From: CAYRWR01 sp964537555
GTDB lineage: Bacteria > Spirochaetota > Brevinematia > Brevinematales > CAYRWR01
Length of the DNA: 49,172 bases
NCBI GenBank assembly: GCA_964537555.1
Contig: CAZIAD010000026.1
Span: forward strand, 1 to 49,172
Direction of reading: 5' to 3'
The position numbers and the translations under genes were made by a program. The first letter of the stretch is position 1; each line of letters starts with the position of its first letter. Shown here one piece after another: positions 1 through 8,335 of this stretch. Below the pieces are notes generated by a model. That model was given only the letters and a program-made list of their open reading frames with translations, searched no databases and was not told the origin of the DNA.

Positions 1-254
1 AGGGGCTGCCAGTAAAATGTACCATTGACCGGCTCCCGCAGGTCCCAGCTCTGGGCCATACGCACCTGTCCTATATTGAGGCTACTGAAATGGCCGGCTG
101 TAAAGCTCCGCTGCTCCGCTGTGGAATCAGGCACAAAGGCCAGTCCCAGAGTGAGCTGGTTGATGCTGTAGTCATAATTGTCAAAGGGAAATTCCGGGGC
201 CTGACAGGAAAAGAGCACAAAGCTCAGTCCCAGCCAAATAAGGTATCTATACAT
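1..254 (-). CDS. Lipoprotein, partial (C-terminus beyond window), possible glycoside hydrolase
   Basis: This reading frame starts at the ATG at 254 (AGGAG 7 bases upstream) and runs leftward off the window; 84 residues are visible. Residues 1-17 form a lipoprotein signal peptide ending in a lipobox (LFSC), so the product should be anchored to a membrane outside the cytoplasm. The segment after the linker (LNIGQVRMAQSWDLREP and following) resembles the first strand and helix of TIM-barrel glycosidases, where a conserved Arg precedes 'W..iEp..G.y.W'. That resemblance is from memory and covers too little sequence to name a family. The next gene on the same strand is a CBM21-like lipoprotein, which fits a carbohydrate role. 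The gene is certain; the function is tentative. Confidence 0.75.
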   Translation of the reverse strand, partial: MYRYLIWLGLSFVLFSCQAPEFPFDNYDYSINQLTLGLAFVPDSTAEQRSFTAGHFSSLNIGQVRMAQSWDLREPVNGTFYWQP

Positions 255-634
255 AGTCACTCCTGTACATACTTTAACTTAATATCCCCGGGATAACAAG
301 ACATATTTCATTTTTTTATAAAAGAGGCTTGGGGGCGTCAGCCTATTCCAGCGGCACCACTATAGTGCTAGGATAAAACAGCTGCCATCAGTCCCGGGAT
401 AAAGGCATGAGGCCTGCAGCTCCCGGCCAGGGGGAATGTGCACCCCGGCCTCCTGTCATCCTCCCTCCCCCCGGCAGAGAATGGGATCAGGGAGAAGGCC
501 TGCACTCCGGGACTTTTCATGGAGGCTGCCCGGAAACGGGGATCCTGCCCATCCCTGTTTGCCGTAAAGGTTTTCATACATTTTTCCAAAAAAAAAGAGC
601 CGCCGAAGCGACTCTTTTTGAGTTTCATTTTTAC
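255..634. other. Intergenic region with GC-rich stretch
   Basis: 380 bases lie between two leftward lipoprotein genes. The right end holds the terminator of the upstream gene (588-622). The middle (about 370-560) is visibly richer in G and C than its surroundings and contains several short inverted repeats, including a GGCC/GGGG...CCCC arrangement near 425-455 and the 10-bp palindrome CACTATAGTG at 358-367. Short open frames here do not have convincing starts or recognisable products. I see no RNA gene that I can name. Confidence 0.4.
588..622 (-). terminator. Rho-independent terminator of the CBM21-like lipoprotein gene
   Basis: On the minus strand, AGAGTCGC pairs with GCGGCTCT (one T-G wobble) around a TTCG tetraloop and is followed by nine T residues. 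It lies 13 bases past the stop codon of the gene at 635-1189 and is a textbook intrinsic terminator. Confidence 0.85.
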
Positions 635-1189
635 TTATTGAACCACTACCAGCTGATAGTTCCGGCTGTAGTTATTGTTCCACAGGGTGCGTCCATCGTA
701 GTTCATAAAGATGGCGTATTGCATGACCACTGATCTGTGAGGATATCCCAGGTGGATATAATTACCGTCCATATCTGTCCAGTAGACAGGGCCCATAGAA
801 CGATGGATCTTAATATCCCCTATAGGAGTGAGGTCGATACCCCATCTTTCCTTACCGTCACCCAGGCTGGCTTCGAATTTAGCATAGGTGGTGTGTACAG
901 TAGCCCAGTTATTATCTGTCCAGACTATACCTACTTTTTTGGAAGAAGACCAGGTCGGTACCTGGATGTCGATCCACACATTTTTGTGGTAATAGGCACT
1001 GATACCATCGGCACCATAGTAGGTAGACCACTCGCCGTCAGCGATCTTAAAGAGCTGTCCGTCCCCGTCCTGGTTACTGGCCGGGAGAAGCTGGCCCTGG
1101 TCATTGTATACATCTGCATTGACACCGCTATTCTCGAGAGTACAGGCGGATATTGTCACAGCCATAATCAATAATACTACTTTTTTCAT
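635..1189 (-). CDS. Lipoprotein with CBM21-like starch-binding domain
   Basis: The 184-residue product has a short signal peptide ending in the lipobox ISAC. After a polar linker (about 18-45) comes one domain. Near its start is 'KVGIVWTDNNWAT' and near its end 'MQYAIFMNYDGRTLWNNN' followed by NY. Both are hallmarks of CBM21-type starch/glycogen-binding modules, which carry 'V.VR.T.D.W.t' and 'eFai.Y.vnG.e.WDNN...NY'. I infer a surface glucan-binding protein with no catalytic domain. The ATG at 1189 is preferred over the GTG one codon earlier because AGAGG then sits 6 bases upstream. A strong terminator follows, so it is probably monocistronic. Family assignment is from motif memory. Confidence 0.7.
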   Translation of the reverse strand: MKKVVLLIMAVTISACTLENSGVNADVYNDQGQLLPASNQDGDGQLFKIADGEWSTYYGADGISAYYHKNVWIDIQVPTWSSSKKVGIVWTDNNWATVHTTYAKFEASLGDGKERWGIDLTPIGDIKIHRSMGPVYWTDMDGNYIHLGYPHRSVVMQYAIFMNYDGRTLWNNNYSRNYQLVVVQ

Positions 1190-1348
1190 CACAAACCTCT
1201 TTGTTTTTTTATTGAACAGAATTATAGCATGTAAAATGCCTCATGTCTACTTTTAGTGCCTTATGCACTATTTCAATGCGTAGTATTTTGGAGGGTTTCA
1301 CTTGACAGAGCCGGGGAATTTATCTATTATTACACAAAGGAGGCTGCT

Positions 1349-2113
1349 ATGTCATCTGCACTGGGATTATCCGCTCTGGCAATAGGGATCTTTATGATAC
1401 TGGCCTTTACCCTGGCCCAGCTCCTCAGGGACAACTCCATAGTGGATATCTTCTGGGGGCTGGGATTTATGTGGGTCACAGCCGTGTTCTGGCTCAGTCA
1501 GCACACTGTCACGATCCTGAAGATCATCTTTTCCAGCCTCATACTGATATGGGGGCTCAGGCTCTCCCTCTATGTCTATGGGCGCAAGCGGGGAAAGCCG
1601 GAGGACTTCCGCTATGCCCAGTGGCGCAGGGACTGGGGGCGCTGGTTTGTTGTGCGCAGTTTCTTTCAGATATTCCTGCTTCAGGGAGCCATTATGTGGG
1701 CCATGCTCCTGCCCCTCTATGCAGTGTGGACTCATCCGGTGTTTGAGCTCAGTGCAGTAATTATAGGTGGGATAGTGTTTATCACCGGCTTTATCTTTGA
1801 GACCCTGGGTGATGCCCAGATGGCCCGCTTTAAAAAAGACCCGGTCAATAAAGGAAAGATCATTACGCACGGCCTGTGGTCGGTATCCCGGCATCCCAAT
1901 TACTTCGGGGAGAGCCTGATGTGGTGGGGCATCGGCATCCTGGCCTTTCCCTCACACTGGCTGGCCCTGCTCAGCCCCCTGCTCATTACCCTGCTGCTCA
2001 ACTTTGTATCGGGAGTGCCTATGCTGGAGAGACGTTACCGGGATCATCCCGACTGGGAAGCCTATGCTTCCAATACCTCGCGATTCTTTCCCTGGTTAGG
2101 CAGGAAGGGATGA
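1349..2113 (+). CDS. DUF1295 / steroid 5-alpha-reductase-like membrane protein
   Basis: This 254-residue integral membrane protein has about six to seven hydrophobic segments. The C-terminal motif 'SRHPNYFGESLMWWG' (about 177-191) is the signature of the DUF1295 family, relatives of steroid 5-alpha-reductase and isoprenylcysteine methyltransferases. Members bind NAD(P)H or SAM near this motif; the substrate of bacterial members is mostly unknown. The N-terminal 'NSIVDIFWGLGF' is also typical. The start at 1349 is chosen over an in-frame ATG 31 codons upstream because AAAGGAGG lies 5 bases before it and the upstream extension is not hydrophobic in the family pattern. A MarR gene follows 44 bases downstream. 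Confidence 0.88.
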   Translation: MSSALGLSALAIGIFMILAFTLAQLLRDNSIVDIFWGLGFMWVTAVFWLSQHTVTILKIIFSSLILIWGLRLSLYVYGRKRGKPEDFRYAQWRRDWGRWFVVRSFFQIFLLQGAIMWAMLLPLYAVWTHPVFELSAVIIGGIVFITGFIFETLGDAQMARFKKDPVNKGKIITHGLWSVSRHPNYFGESLMWWGIGILAFPSHWLALLSPLLITLLLNFVSGVPMLERRYRDHPDWEAYASNTSRFFPWLGRKG

Positions 2114-2157
2114 GTAGGTTTACTTGCATTTATTACTAGTTCGTATTAAATTGTGTT

Positions 2158-2607
2158 ATGGACAATAGCACCTACGGTAAAAAAGCCGATATGGACCTCC
2201 GATTGTGGAGCTCCCTCTCCTCCTGCTATCAGGCTGTCAAACGAAAGGTAGAGACCCTGCTTCATGAAAAAGGCCTGTCACTGCCCCAGTTCAATGTCCT
2301 GCAATTGCTTTCAGGCCAGTCTCCCCTGAGCATCTCTACGGTCATGGAGAAAATCCAATCCACACCCGGTAACATGACAGTAGTGATAGAAAACCTGGCC
2401 CGGGATGGCATGATAGAGAAGGCCCGGGATGACAGAGATAAGCGGGTAAACCTGGTCTCCATCACTCAAAAAGGCAGGTCTGTCTTAAAAGAGCTTTATC
2501 CCCCCCATATCATTAATATACAGAATCTGTTCAACTGCCTCGATCCCCGGGAAAAAAGTGCTTTGAACGATCTGTCCCTTAAGCTGTGGGATAATATTAA
2601 AGATTAA
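2158..2607 (+). CDS. MarR-family transcriptional regulator
   Basis: 149 residues. A winged helix-turn-helix spans about 40-105, including 'LPQFNVLQLLSGQSPLSIS' and the wing 'DDRDKRVNLVSITQKGR', the classic MarR wing motif (DRRv..v.lT.kG). MarR proteins act as dimers and usually repress neighbouring genes until a small phenolic or oxidant ligand or cysteine modification releases them. It sits directly before a CDGSH iron-sulfur protein and a methyltransferase, its likely targets. No Shine-Dalgarno is visible before the ATG, and a TATTAA box lies 8 bases upstream, so translation may be leaderless. Confidence 0.92.
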   Translation: MDNSTYGKKADMDLRLWSSLSSCYQAVKRKVETLLHEKGLSLPQFNVLQLLSGQSPLSISTVMEKIQSTPGNMTVVIENLARDGMIEKARDDRDKRVNLVSITQKGRSVLKELYPPHIINIQNLFNCLDPREKSALNDLSLKLWDNIKD

Positions 2608-2662
2608 CAGTGCTGAATTGACCTTTTCAGCGGTGTATAGTATCTTAGTATAAGGAGTCTCC

Positions 2663-3295
2663 ATGTCTGAAGTCAAGCCTCACATCCGTCTGGAAAAAAA
2701 CGGGCCGGCCCACATTGAAAACATAGAGGTCCTGCATATGGAGCATGGAGATGACATCCCCGTAAAAAATCATGTAGCCCTGTGCCGCTGTGGTAAATCT
2801 GCCAATCAGCCTTTTTGCGACGGTTCCCACCATAGCAGCGGGTTCCGGGATGATAAGCAGGATGAGCGGGAAAAAAGAAAATGGTACCATTATTTCGGCA
2901 AAGAGATCACTGTACTGTATGACCATGGTATATGTGCCCATACCTCTGACTGCATCATCAATCTCATGGAAGTATTTAACCGTAACCGTCAGCCCTGGGT
3001 AGAACCGGATAATGCCAGTAAAGAACATGTCATAAAGGCTGTCCGTTCCTGCCCCTCAGGTGCTCTTCGCTATGAATTAAACCGGGAGTTATTTGTAGAC
3101 TGGGACAGCCCAGTATCGATTAAGGTGCTGTATAACGGCCCTCTGGTAGTGCTGGGCCATATCTCCCTGGAGGATGAACGAGACTCCCGCTCCGAAATAC
3201 CCAGTACCGATCATTACTGCCTGTGCCGCTGCGGCCAGAGTAAAAATATGCCATTCTGTGACGGAGCCCACCTGGATCAGTTTTATTTTGAGTAA
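2663..3295 (+). CDS. Double CDGSH iron-sulfur protein with central Fer4_19 domain
   Basis: 210 residues, cytosolic. Two CDGSH zinc-finger-like motifs (C-x-C-x2-S-x3-P-x-C-D-G-x-H) occur at 41-56 and 188-203, each expected to hold a 2Fe-2S cluster with three Cys and one His ligand. Between them (about 81-140) is a divergent mono-cluster ferredoxin domain with Cys 91, 97 and 130 and the 'CPSGALRY' end typical of Fer4_19. Such proteins are thought to work in electron transfer or iron/redox sensing; no specific reaction is known. It lies 55 bases after marR and 14 bases before a methyltransferase, suggesting one transcript. RBS AAGGAG precedes the ATG. Confidence 0.93.
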   Translation: MSEVKPHIRLEKNGPAHIENIEVLHMEHGDDIPVKNHVALCRCGKSANQPFCDGSHHSSGFRDDKQDEREKRKWYHYFGKEITVLYDHGICAHTSDCIINLMEVFNRNRQPWVEPDNASKEHVIKAVRSCPSGALRYELNRELFVDWDSPVSIKVLYNGPLVVLGHISLEDERDSRSEIPSTDHYCLCRCGQSKNMPFCDGAHLDQFYFE

Positions 3296-3309
3296 GCACG
3301 GGGGTAATC

Positions 3310-3918
3310 ATGAGTAGATTTGATGAAGTAGCACAGTATTGGGATGAAGATCCCGGACGCAAGAAAATGGCCAAGGCTATCAGTGATGCCATGGAACAGG
3401 CGGCCGACTGTAAGGAAAAAGACCTGCTGGAACTGGGATGCGGTACCGGCCTGGTAGGGCTCAGCCTGGCCCTTCAGGCTCACAGCCTCCTGGGAATAGA
3501 CAGCTCAGCCGGTATGGTGGAGGTCTTTAATCAAAAAGCCCGGTCTATTGGCCTGAAACAGGCACGGGCTGAACAGAGGGATATCTTTACAGATCACTTT
3601 GAGCCGGTTGATGTTATTTTTTCCAGCATGGTAATGCACCATATACAAGATACCGGGGCCGCTATACAACGCTGCTATGAACTCTTAAAACCGGGAGGGC
3701 TGTTTCTCATGGCTGACCTCGATAAAGAAGACGGTACTTTTCATCCTCAGGGGATAGAGGGGGTGTTTCACTTTGGATTTGACCAGGCCCATATTCATAA
3801 GCTGCTGACGCAGGCTGGCTTCAAAAATGTGCTCTTCTCTACACCCTATACCATAACCCGGGACAGCGGGAAGAGCTACCCCCTCTTTCTGTGCAAAGCT
3901 GAAAAAATATCAGGCTAG
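3310..3918 (+). CDS. Class I SAM-dependent methyltransferase
   Basis: 202 residues with a Rossmann-type methyltransferase domain. Motif I is 'LLELGCGTGLVGLSLA' (about 39-54, SAM binding), followed by an acidic 'GIDSSAGM' (motif II) and 'DVIFSSMVMHHI', the motif IV/post-I region typical of UbiE/COQ5-like enzymes. The later 'LLKPGGLFLMADLDKEDG' is also standard. The substrate cannot be told from sequence. It is the last gene of the marR-CDGSH-methyltransferase run, separated by only 14 bases from the iron-sulfur gene. Length is normal for a stand-alone methyltransferase of this class. Confidence 0.92.
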   Translation: MSRFDEVAQYWDEDPGRKKMAKAISDAMEQAADCKEKDLLELGCGTGLVGLSLALQAHSLLGIDSSAGMVEVFNQKARSIGLKQARAEQRDIFTDHFEPVDVIFSSMVMHHIQDTGAAIQRCYELLKPGGLFLMADLDKEDGTFHPQGIEGVFHFGFDQAHIHKLLTQAGFKNVLFSTPYTITRDSGKSYPLFLCKAEKISG

Positions 3919-4014
3919 AGCAGAAAATATAATCCTATAATATTTCTTGTAATTCTTTTTACTCAATGATATATTTCTGTGAATATAACAACTAATCTAT
4001 GGAAAGTACCGATT

Positions 4015-5037
4015 ATGAGAAAGCTATTCCTGGTCAGTCTTTTTTTAATGGCTGTATCCTGTTCACCTGAGCTTATTGGTGAAAGAGATCCGGGGGTCTT
4101 TTACGTATCTCCCGGCGGAAGCGATAACAATTCCGGACTTACAACAAATGAAGCTTTTTTGACCATTCAAAGAGCTTTTGAAAACCTGGCCTCCGGTGAT
4201 ACCGTTCATATCCTGCCCGGAACTTACCAGGAGTCCACCTGGATAGCCGATCGTGACTTCAGCCTGCCTGTGTATATCCTGGCTGAACCTGGTGTGATTA
4301 TCGACGGCCTGTCCAGTCAGTATGAAGGAATCCTCATCGAAAACTGCGACCAGGTCATCATGAGAGGGATTGAAGTAAAAGATTTCTTAGTGGTAGGGAT
4401 CAATATACTGAATTCCTCCCGTATTTCTGTAATGGATTGTACAGTCCATGATAACGGGATCAATTCCAGTGATTACGCCTGGGGTTTTGAAGGATACGGG
4501 ATAAATGCAAAATACAGTAGAACTGTCTTAATATCCAATAATATGGTCTATAGAAACGGTCCTGCCCAGGCCATCATAGATGCCCAGGGTGCCCTGGGTA
4601 CCGGTATCAACACTTACGCCCTGGACCATAGCCTCATCATAGATAATCAGGCCCACTCCAACCGGGGAGGCGGTATTCTGGTAGAAGACAGCAGCTTTGT
4701 GACTGTCAGGGGCAACTTCGCCAGTGCCCATCGTTCGGTGGCCTGGCTGGATCCGGCCAACCCCAGCCTGGGGCAGTGGTCCTGTCCGGGAATGTGGCTG
4801 GACGGCGGGCATGATGTCACTGTTATCAATAACAGCTTCGGGCTCAACCGCATCGGAATCATCGTGGGAAACGAGGATAATCAGGTGATCTATGGATATG
4901 TGGTGACAAACAATACACTATACAGTAACACTAGCGGTATCATGCTGCAAAATATCAGTAACGGCACTCCCCTAAGCATCTTAAATGGGTATACTAATCT
5001 CTTTTTTACCAATGCAATCTCCGTCACCAACACGTAA
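4015..5037 (+). CDS. Right-handed parallel beta-helix lipoprotein (DUF1565-like)
   Basis: 340 residues when begun at the ATG at 4015. An in-frame GTG 12 codons earlier would spoil the signal peptide. Residues 1-17 are a lipoprotein signal with lipobox AVSC. The segment 'FYVSPGGSDNNSGL...' with 'TIQRAF' and 'GDTVHILPGTY' is the start of DUF1565 / right-handed beta-helix proteins, and the rest shows repeating 'V.v.nN.v..n' turns characteristic of pectate-lyase-like coils. Such proteins bind or cleave polysaccharides or act as adhesins, and no catalytic residues can be assigned here. Probably exported and surface-anchored. It stands alone between the methyltransferase and the oppositely oriented ABC operon. 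Confidence 0.85.
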   Translation: MRKLFLVSLFLMAVSCSPELIGERDPGVFYVSPGGSDNNSGLTTNEAFLTIQRAFENLASGDTVHILPGTYQESTWIADRDFSLPVYILAEPGVIIDGLSSQYEGILIENCDQVIMRGIEVKDFLVVGINILNSSRISVMDCTVHDNGINSSDYAWGFEGYGINAKYSRTVLISNNMVYRNGPAQAIIDAQGALGTGINTYALDHSLIIDNQAHSNRGGGILVEDSSFVTVRGNFASAHRSVAWLDPANPSLGQWSCPGMWLDGGHDVTVINNSFGLNRIGIIVGNEDNQVIYGYVVTNNTLYSNTSGIMLQNISNGTPLSILNGYTNLFFTNAISVTNT

Positions 5038-5159
5038 AGCTAGCTGAGATACCCTAGCCATAATCTTCCAGGACTTAAGCTTCACTGCCTCAGGGCAACT
5101 GTAGGGATAATAAGCCTGAAAAACATCAGCTCTCTTTCCTGCTCAGCCCCATCACCTGC

Positions 5160-5873
5160 TTATTCCGCCTCATTCTCCATCCGGCGTATGAGCAGCCCTA
5201 CCAGGACAATATGGTAGGCTAGTCCGACCCCGATGTGGATCCAGAAAGCAGAGGAGCTGTCCGCCAGATAAGCCTGCACCAGCCAGAAAGGGGGTGACCA
5301 GGCCATAGTGTACTTCCAGGCTCCGCTAAGAAAGAAGGCTATAATGGGAGCAAAGCTGACCAGGCCTAAAAACTTGGAAATGGCCAGTCCTTCGACCTTA
5401 TTGTGAGCTATGCTGAGTAGAAGTAAAGCAAAGAGGGGTACTTCCAGTGAAGCCACCAGTGCCACTACCAGCAGCCGCATCCAGTCCGGCGATACCAGTC
5501 CCGACCAGGGGTACAGCCCCAGGGCAAAGGCCAGAGACAGCAGCATCATTAGAGAGGAGCGAAACCATAAGTGCCCCCTCCGCTGCAGGGGGGTGACAGC
5601 AATGGCTTCCAGTATGTGCTGATCCCGTTCATCCAGGAATAAAAACCCGGCCAGAATACCGGTCATATAGGGGACCATTATAAAAAACAGGCTGAAGATC
5701 AGTATATAGTATTCCTGCAGCTCAAACCACTGCAGAGCAAAATCCCGGATGACTGGTATTAAGAACTTCATCACAAAAAACAGCATCAAAGGTACCAGCA
5801 ATACTACAAAAGAAATAGCATCCCGGGAGATATTCTTCCAGTCCGCTTTGGCCATCATTCTTATCTTCATCAT
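5160..5873 (-). CDS. ABC-2 type transporter permease (second permease)
   Basis: 237 residues with about six predicted membrane helices. A cytoplasmic segment 'LDERDQHILEAIAVTPLQRRG' (about 81-101) is the coupling-helix region typical of ABC-2 exporters, where 'ER..gt...l..tPl' contacts the ATPase. It is the last gene of a four-gene leftward operon and overlaps the preceding permease by 4 bp (ATGA), which implies translational coupling. With the neighbouring permease it should form a heterodimeric export channel. The cargo is unknown; candidates are a drug, peptide or lipid. An adjacent second ATG could also serve as start. Confidence 0.88.
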   Translation of the reverse strand: MMKIRMMAKADWKNISRDAISFVVLLVPLMLFFVMKFLIPVIRDFALQWFELQEYYILIFSLFFIMVPYMTGILAGFLFLDERDQHILEAIAVTPLQRRGHLWFRSSLMMLLSLAFALGLYPWSGLVSPDWMRLLVVALVASLEVPLFALLLLSIAHNKVEGLAISKFLGLVSFAPIIAFFLSGAWKYTMAWSPPFWLVQAYLADSSSAFWIHIGVGLAYHIVLVGLLIRRMENEAE

Positions 5874-6580
5874 ATCTGTACTCCGGACTGGGATACCAGG
5901 TATTTCTTAAACCAGAGATGCGCCCACAGATACATCGCTGCACTCCAGCTCAGCAATACCAGCGAACTGAGAATAAACTGCCCTCCGTTCCACAGAGAGT
6001 GACCCAGGGCCATATCGATTATCCTGAGCGATGCCAGGGGAGGAAATGCTTCGAAGACCGGGTGATAAAATCTGTCCCAGTAAGCGATGAGAGGAGCATT
6101 GATCAGGCCAGCCGCTACTCCGGTGATCATAAGCATAGAGTTCAGCGACTTAAAGCGGGTAGATAGGGCCAGGCCCAGCAGAGTAAATACCGGGGAGGTC
6201 AGGCTTATACCCCAGATCAGTAACAGGACATTGAAACTGATCCCTTTCATAAAGAGGCTTATCAGCAAAGCAGCAGATAGAGACAGGAGATTAATTGATA
6301 AGACCTTGCTGGCCAGGTAATCACTGATGCTCAGAGGGGAGATGAATACCGTCTGCAGGCTGCGCTCCTGCCTCTCCAGCAGGACCATCCCTCCTACAAA
6401 GATATAGCCCATAGTAGCCGGGTCTTCGAAGATAAACAATGAGTGCATGATGGCCCGGGCCTGCTCTCCCAGCGCAAAGAGTATAGCTATATAGACAGCG
6501 CACAGGATGAGATAGACGAAGTAAAATCCATGCCTGAACTGGATACGTATGTCTTTTTTCAGACTATTCCACAGCCTCAT
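5870..6580 (-). CDS. ABC-2 type transporter permease (first permease)
   Basis: 236 residues, about six hydrophobic helices. The segment 'LLERQERSLQTVFISPLSISDYL' region (about 67-90) is the ABC-2 coupling motif, closely parallel to that of the downstream permease, so the two are probably ancient duplicates forming a heterodimer. It overlaps the ATPase gene upstream and the second permease downstream by 4 bp each. It acts in the inner membrane as half of the exporter. Substrate unknown. Confidence 0.88.
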   Translation of the reverse strand: MRLWNSLKKDIRIQFRHGFYFVYLILCAVYIAILFALGEQARAIMHSLFIFEDPATMGYIFVGGMVLLERQERSLQTVFISPLSISDYLASKVLSINLLSLSAALLISLFMKGISFNVLLLIWGISLTSPVFTLLGLALSTRFKSLNSMLMITGVAAGLINAPLIAYWDRFYHPVFEAFPPLASLRIIDMALGHSLWNGGQFILSSLVLLSWSAAMYLWAHLWFKKYLVSQSGVQI

Positions 6581-7431
6581 ACCAGGGCCCTCCCTGTCAC
6601 TTCCATAAAAATATCGTCCAGAGACGGCTCCATACTATGCATGGTCTCTACACGCCCACTCTGGAGTAGTCCCATGAATTCCTGGTTCTTGTCCAGGCCC
6701 GCTATCCTGAAATCAAAATCCCGGCGCTCATCCCCTTTACCGGTAGAGACCCTTACTATCTTGTCGGTCTTTTGTATCTTGAGTTCCCGGGGGGAGTCTA
6801 TGAGGCGGATGCCTCCGTCGACGATAAAGGCTACCCGGTCACACATCTCATCAGCCACACTCATATTGTGGGTAGTGATAAATACTGTGGTGCCCCGGCT
6901 GCGGGCGTCCCCTATGATGTCCTTTATGCGCTGGGCATTATTAGGATCGAGGCCGGACGTAGGCTCATCCAGGAAGAGGAGTTTTGGCTTATTAAGAAAG
7001 GCCCTGATGAAGTTTAACCTCATCTGCATTCCCTTGGAGTAGTCGCCCACCCTTATGTCAGCAGACTGCTGCAGGTCTACCTTTTGCAGGAGCAGATCAA
7101 TATCTTCACATTCATTACTGTACAGAGAGCGGAAGTACTCCAGGTTTTCCCGGCCGGTCAGCTTCTGAAACAGATTGGGCAGCTCAAAGCTCACCCCGAT
7201 GTCCTCGTAATAGTCCCGCTTCAGGCTGGACAGCTCCCGGCCCAGTACCTGTACCGACCCGCTGTACTGCCGGAGGAGGCCGATGATGATCTTCTGGGTG
7301 GTGGACTTACCGGCACCGCTGGGCCCCAGGAATCCGAAGATCTCCCCGTCCTTTACTTCAAAGTTCAGCCCATGCAGGGTGTTTTCAGCCTTGCCTTTAT
7401 AACGGAATCTCAGGTCTTTTACACTTATCAT
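6577..7431 (-). CDS. ABC transporter ATP-binding protein
   Basis: 284 residues from the ATG at 7431; the longer open frame upstream lies inside the tetR gene and is not used. GGGAG lies 5 bases before the start. It has Walker A 'GPSGAGKST' (about 34-42), Q-loop region, signature 'YSKGMQMRL', Walker B 'LLFLDEPTSGLDP' and the switch His in 'FITTHNM'. The C-terminal extension after about residue 215 is the regulatory tail typical of CcmA-type ATPases of ABC-2 exporters. It overlaps tetR by 4 bp and the first permease by 4 bp. It powers export by the two permeases; substrate unknown. Confidence 0.95.
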   Translation of the reverse strand: MISVKDLRFRYKGKAENTLHGLNFEVKDGEIFGFLGPSGAGKSTTQKIIIGLLRQYSGSVQVLGRELSSLKRDYYEDIGVSFELPNLFQKLTGRENLEYFRSLYSNECEDIDLLLQKVDLQQSADIRVGDYSKGMQMRLNFIRAFLNKPKLLFLDEPTSGLDPNNAQRIKDIIGDARSRGTTVFITTHNMSVADEMCDRVAFIVDGGIRLIDSPRELKIQKTDKIVRVSTGKGDERRDFDFRIAGLDKNQEFMGLLQSGRVETMHSMEPSLDDIFMEVTGRALV

Positions 7432-8036
7432 TTTACTCCCTCCGGAAAAGTCTGTATTAAGATCCCTTTTATAATGATCCTGGTCATATCCTGAAAATCG
7501 GACTGTACCATATTGCTCTGCAGCATGCTCATAGCCAGGATGCGTAACATATCGGTAAACAGGGAGAGATCGATCTGCGGATGCAGTCCCCGCTCCTGCC
7601 ACAGATGGTAGAGCTCAGAGGCATAGTCTATATCACTCTCCCGCTCCTGTTCCAGGATCTCCCGGGGGATCTTGTGCAGTATGGACTGGTACTCCTCCTG
7701 ATCCAGCATGATGCGCAGCATAGGCTCCTCCTGCAGTACCCGGAAAGAGTCTACTATCACATCAGTAAGACTGTCCAGGTCCGGTACCTCTATTGCTGCC
7801 ATAGCATCCTTGATTCTGATGCGGGTAGCCTGCTGAAACTGATCTACCAGGGCAAAGAACAGCAGCTCCTTGGAAGGAAAAAACTGGTAAAAGCTGCCCT
7901 TGGCGATTCCGGCGCACTTTACGATATCGTCCAGAGAGGTCTTGCGTACCCCGTATTGTCCAAACAGCCGCCGCCCGCACTCCAGGAGCTGCTGCAGTAT
8001 ACGCTGTTTTTCGTCGTCGTTAAAACCTCTGGGCAC
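7428..8036 (-). CDS. TetR/AcrR-family regulator of the ABC exporter operon
   Basis: 202 residues. The N-terminal helix-turn-helix (about 10-56, 'GVRKTSLDDIVKCAGIAKGSFYQFFPSKELLF') is typical TetR, and the variable C-terminal domain should bind an inducer. The start is a GTG at 8036 with AGGAGG 6 bases upstream. It is the first gene of the tetR-ATPase-permease-permease operon, whose genes all overlap by 4 bp. A TGACTA-N12-TAGTCA inverted repeat just upstream is the probable operator, so the protein likely represses its own operon until the exported compound, or a relative, binds it. Confidence 0.93.
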   Translation of the reverse strand: MPRGFNDDEKQRILQQLLECGRRLFGQYGVRKTSLDDIVKCAGIAKGSFYQFFPSKELLFFALVDQFQQATRIRIKDAMAAIEVPDLDSLTDVIVDSFRVLQEEPMLRIMLDQEEYQSILHKIPREILEQERESDIDYASELYHLWQERGLHPQIDLSLFTDMLRILAMSMLQSNMVQSDFQDMTRIIIKGILIQTFPEGVK

Positions 8037-8052
8037 AATAGCACCTCCTGTG

Positions 8053-8076
8053 TGACTATTTATGTATTTTTAGTCA
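8053..8076 (-). promoter_or_regulatory. Candidate TetR operator
   Basis: The inverted repeat TGACTA (8053-8058) - 12 bp - TAGTCA (8071-8076) is centred 28 bp upstream of the tetR start and 5 bp upstream of its ribosome binding site. Exact 6-bp arms in a palindrome of about 24 bp match the size of sites bound by TetR dimers. Its position would block transcription of the operon. The assignment to this particular TetR is inference. Confidence 0.6.
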
Positions 8077-8335
8077 TATAGAATATAACATAGAGGTAGG
8101 TGGATGTCAAGGGCTGTGCAAAATATTTTGTTTATAATGAAATAATATATACCGGATAAGGTGGTGGGCCTCTCATAGACCACAGGCTCAGGCAGGCACC
8201 CTTCGCAAAGTCACAGAGTAAGGATTACTTAACACAAACTGTGTGCAAATCCCTCCGGCATTTTTCTTGCCCATTCTCCATTTCCCCTTAATAATGATTC
8301 AGTATGATATATAATATTCCGGGAGGCATATTATC

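Noticed and set aside
407..733. A 108-codon plus-strand frame between the two left-hand lipoprotein genes
   Set aside because: It runs into the antisense of the CBM21-like gene, crosses the terminator and has no plausible start or product.
6577..7602. Longer start for the ABC ATPase (341 codons)
   Set aside because: The extra 57 residues lie inside tetR and lack any family similarity; the ATG at 7431 has a good ribosome binding site and the 4-bp overlap typical of this operon.
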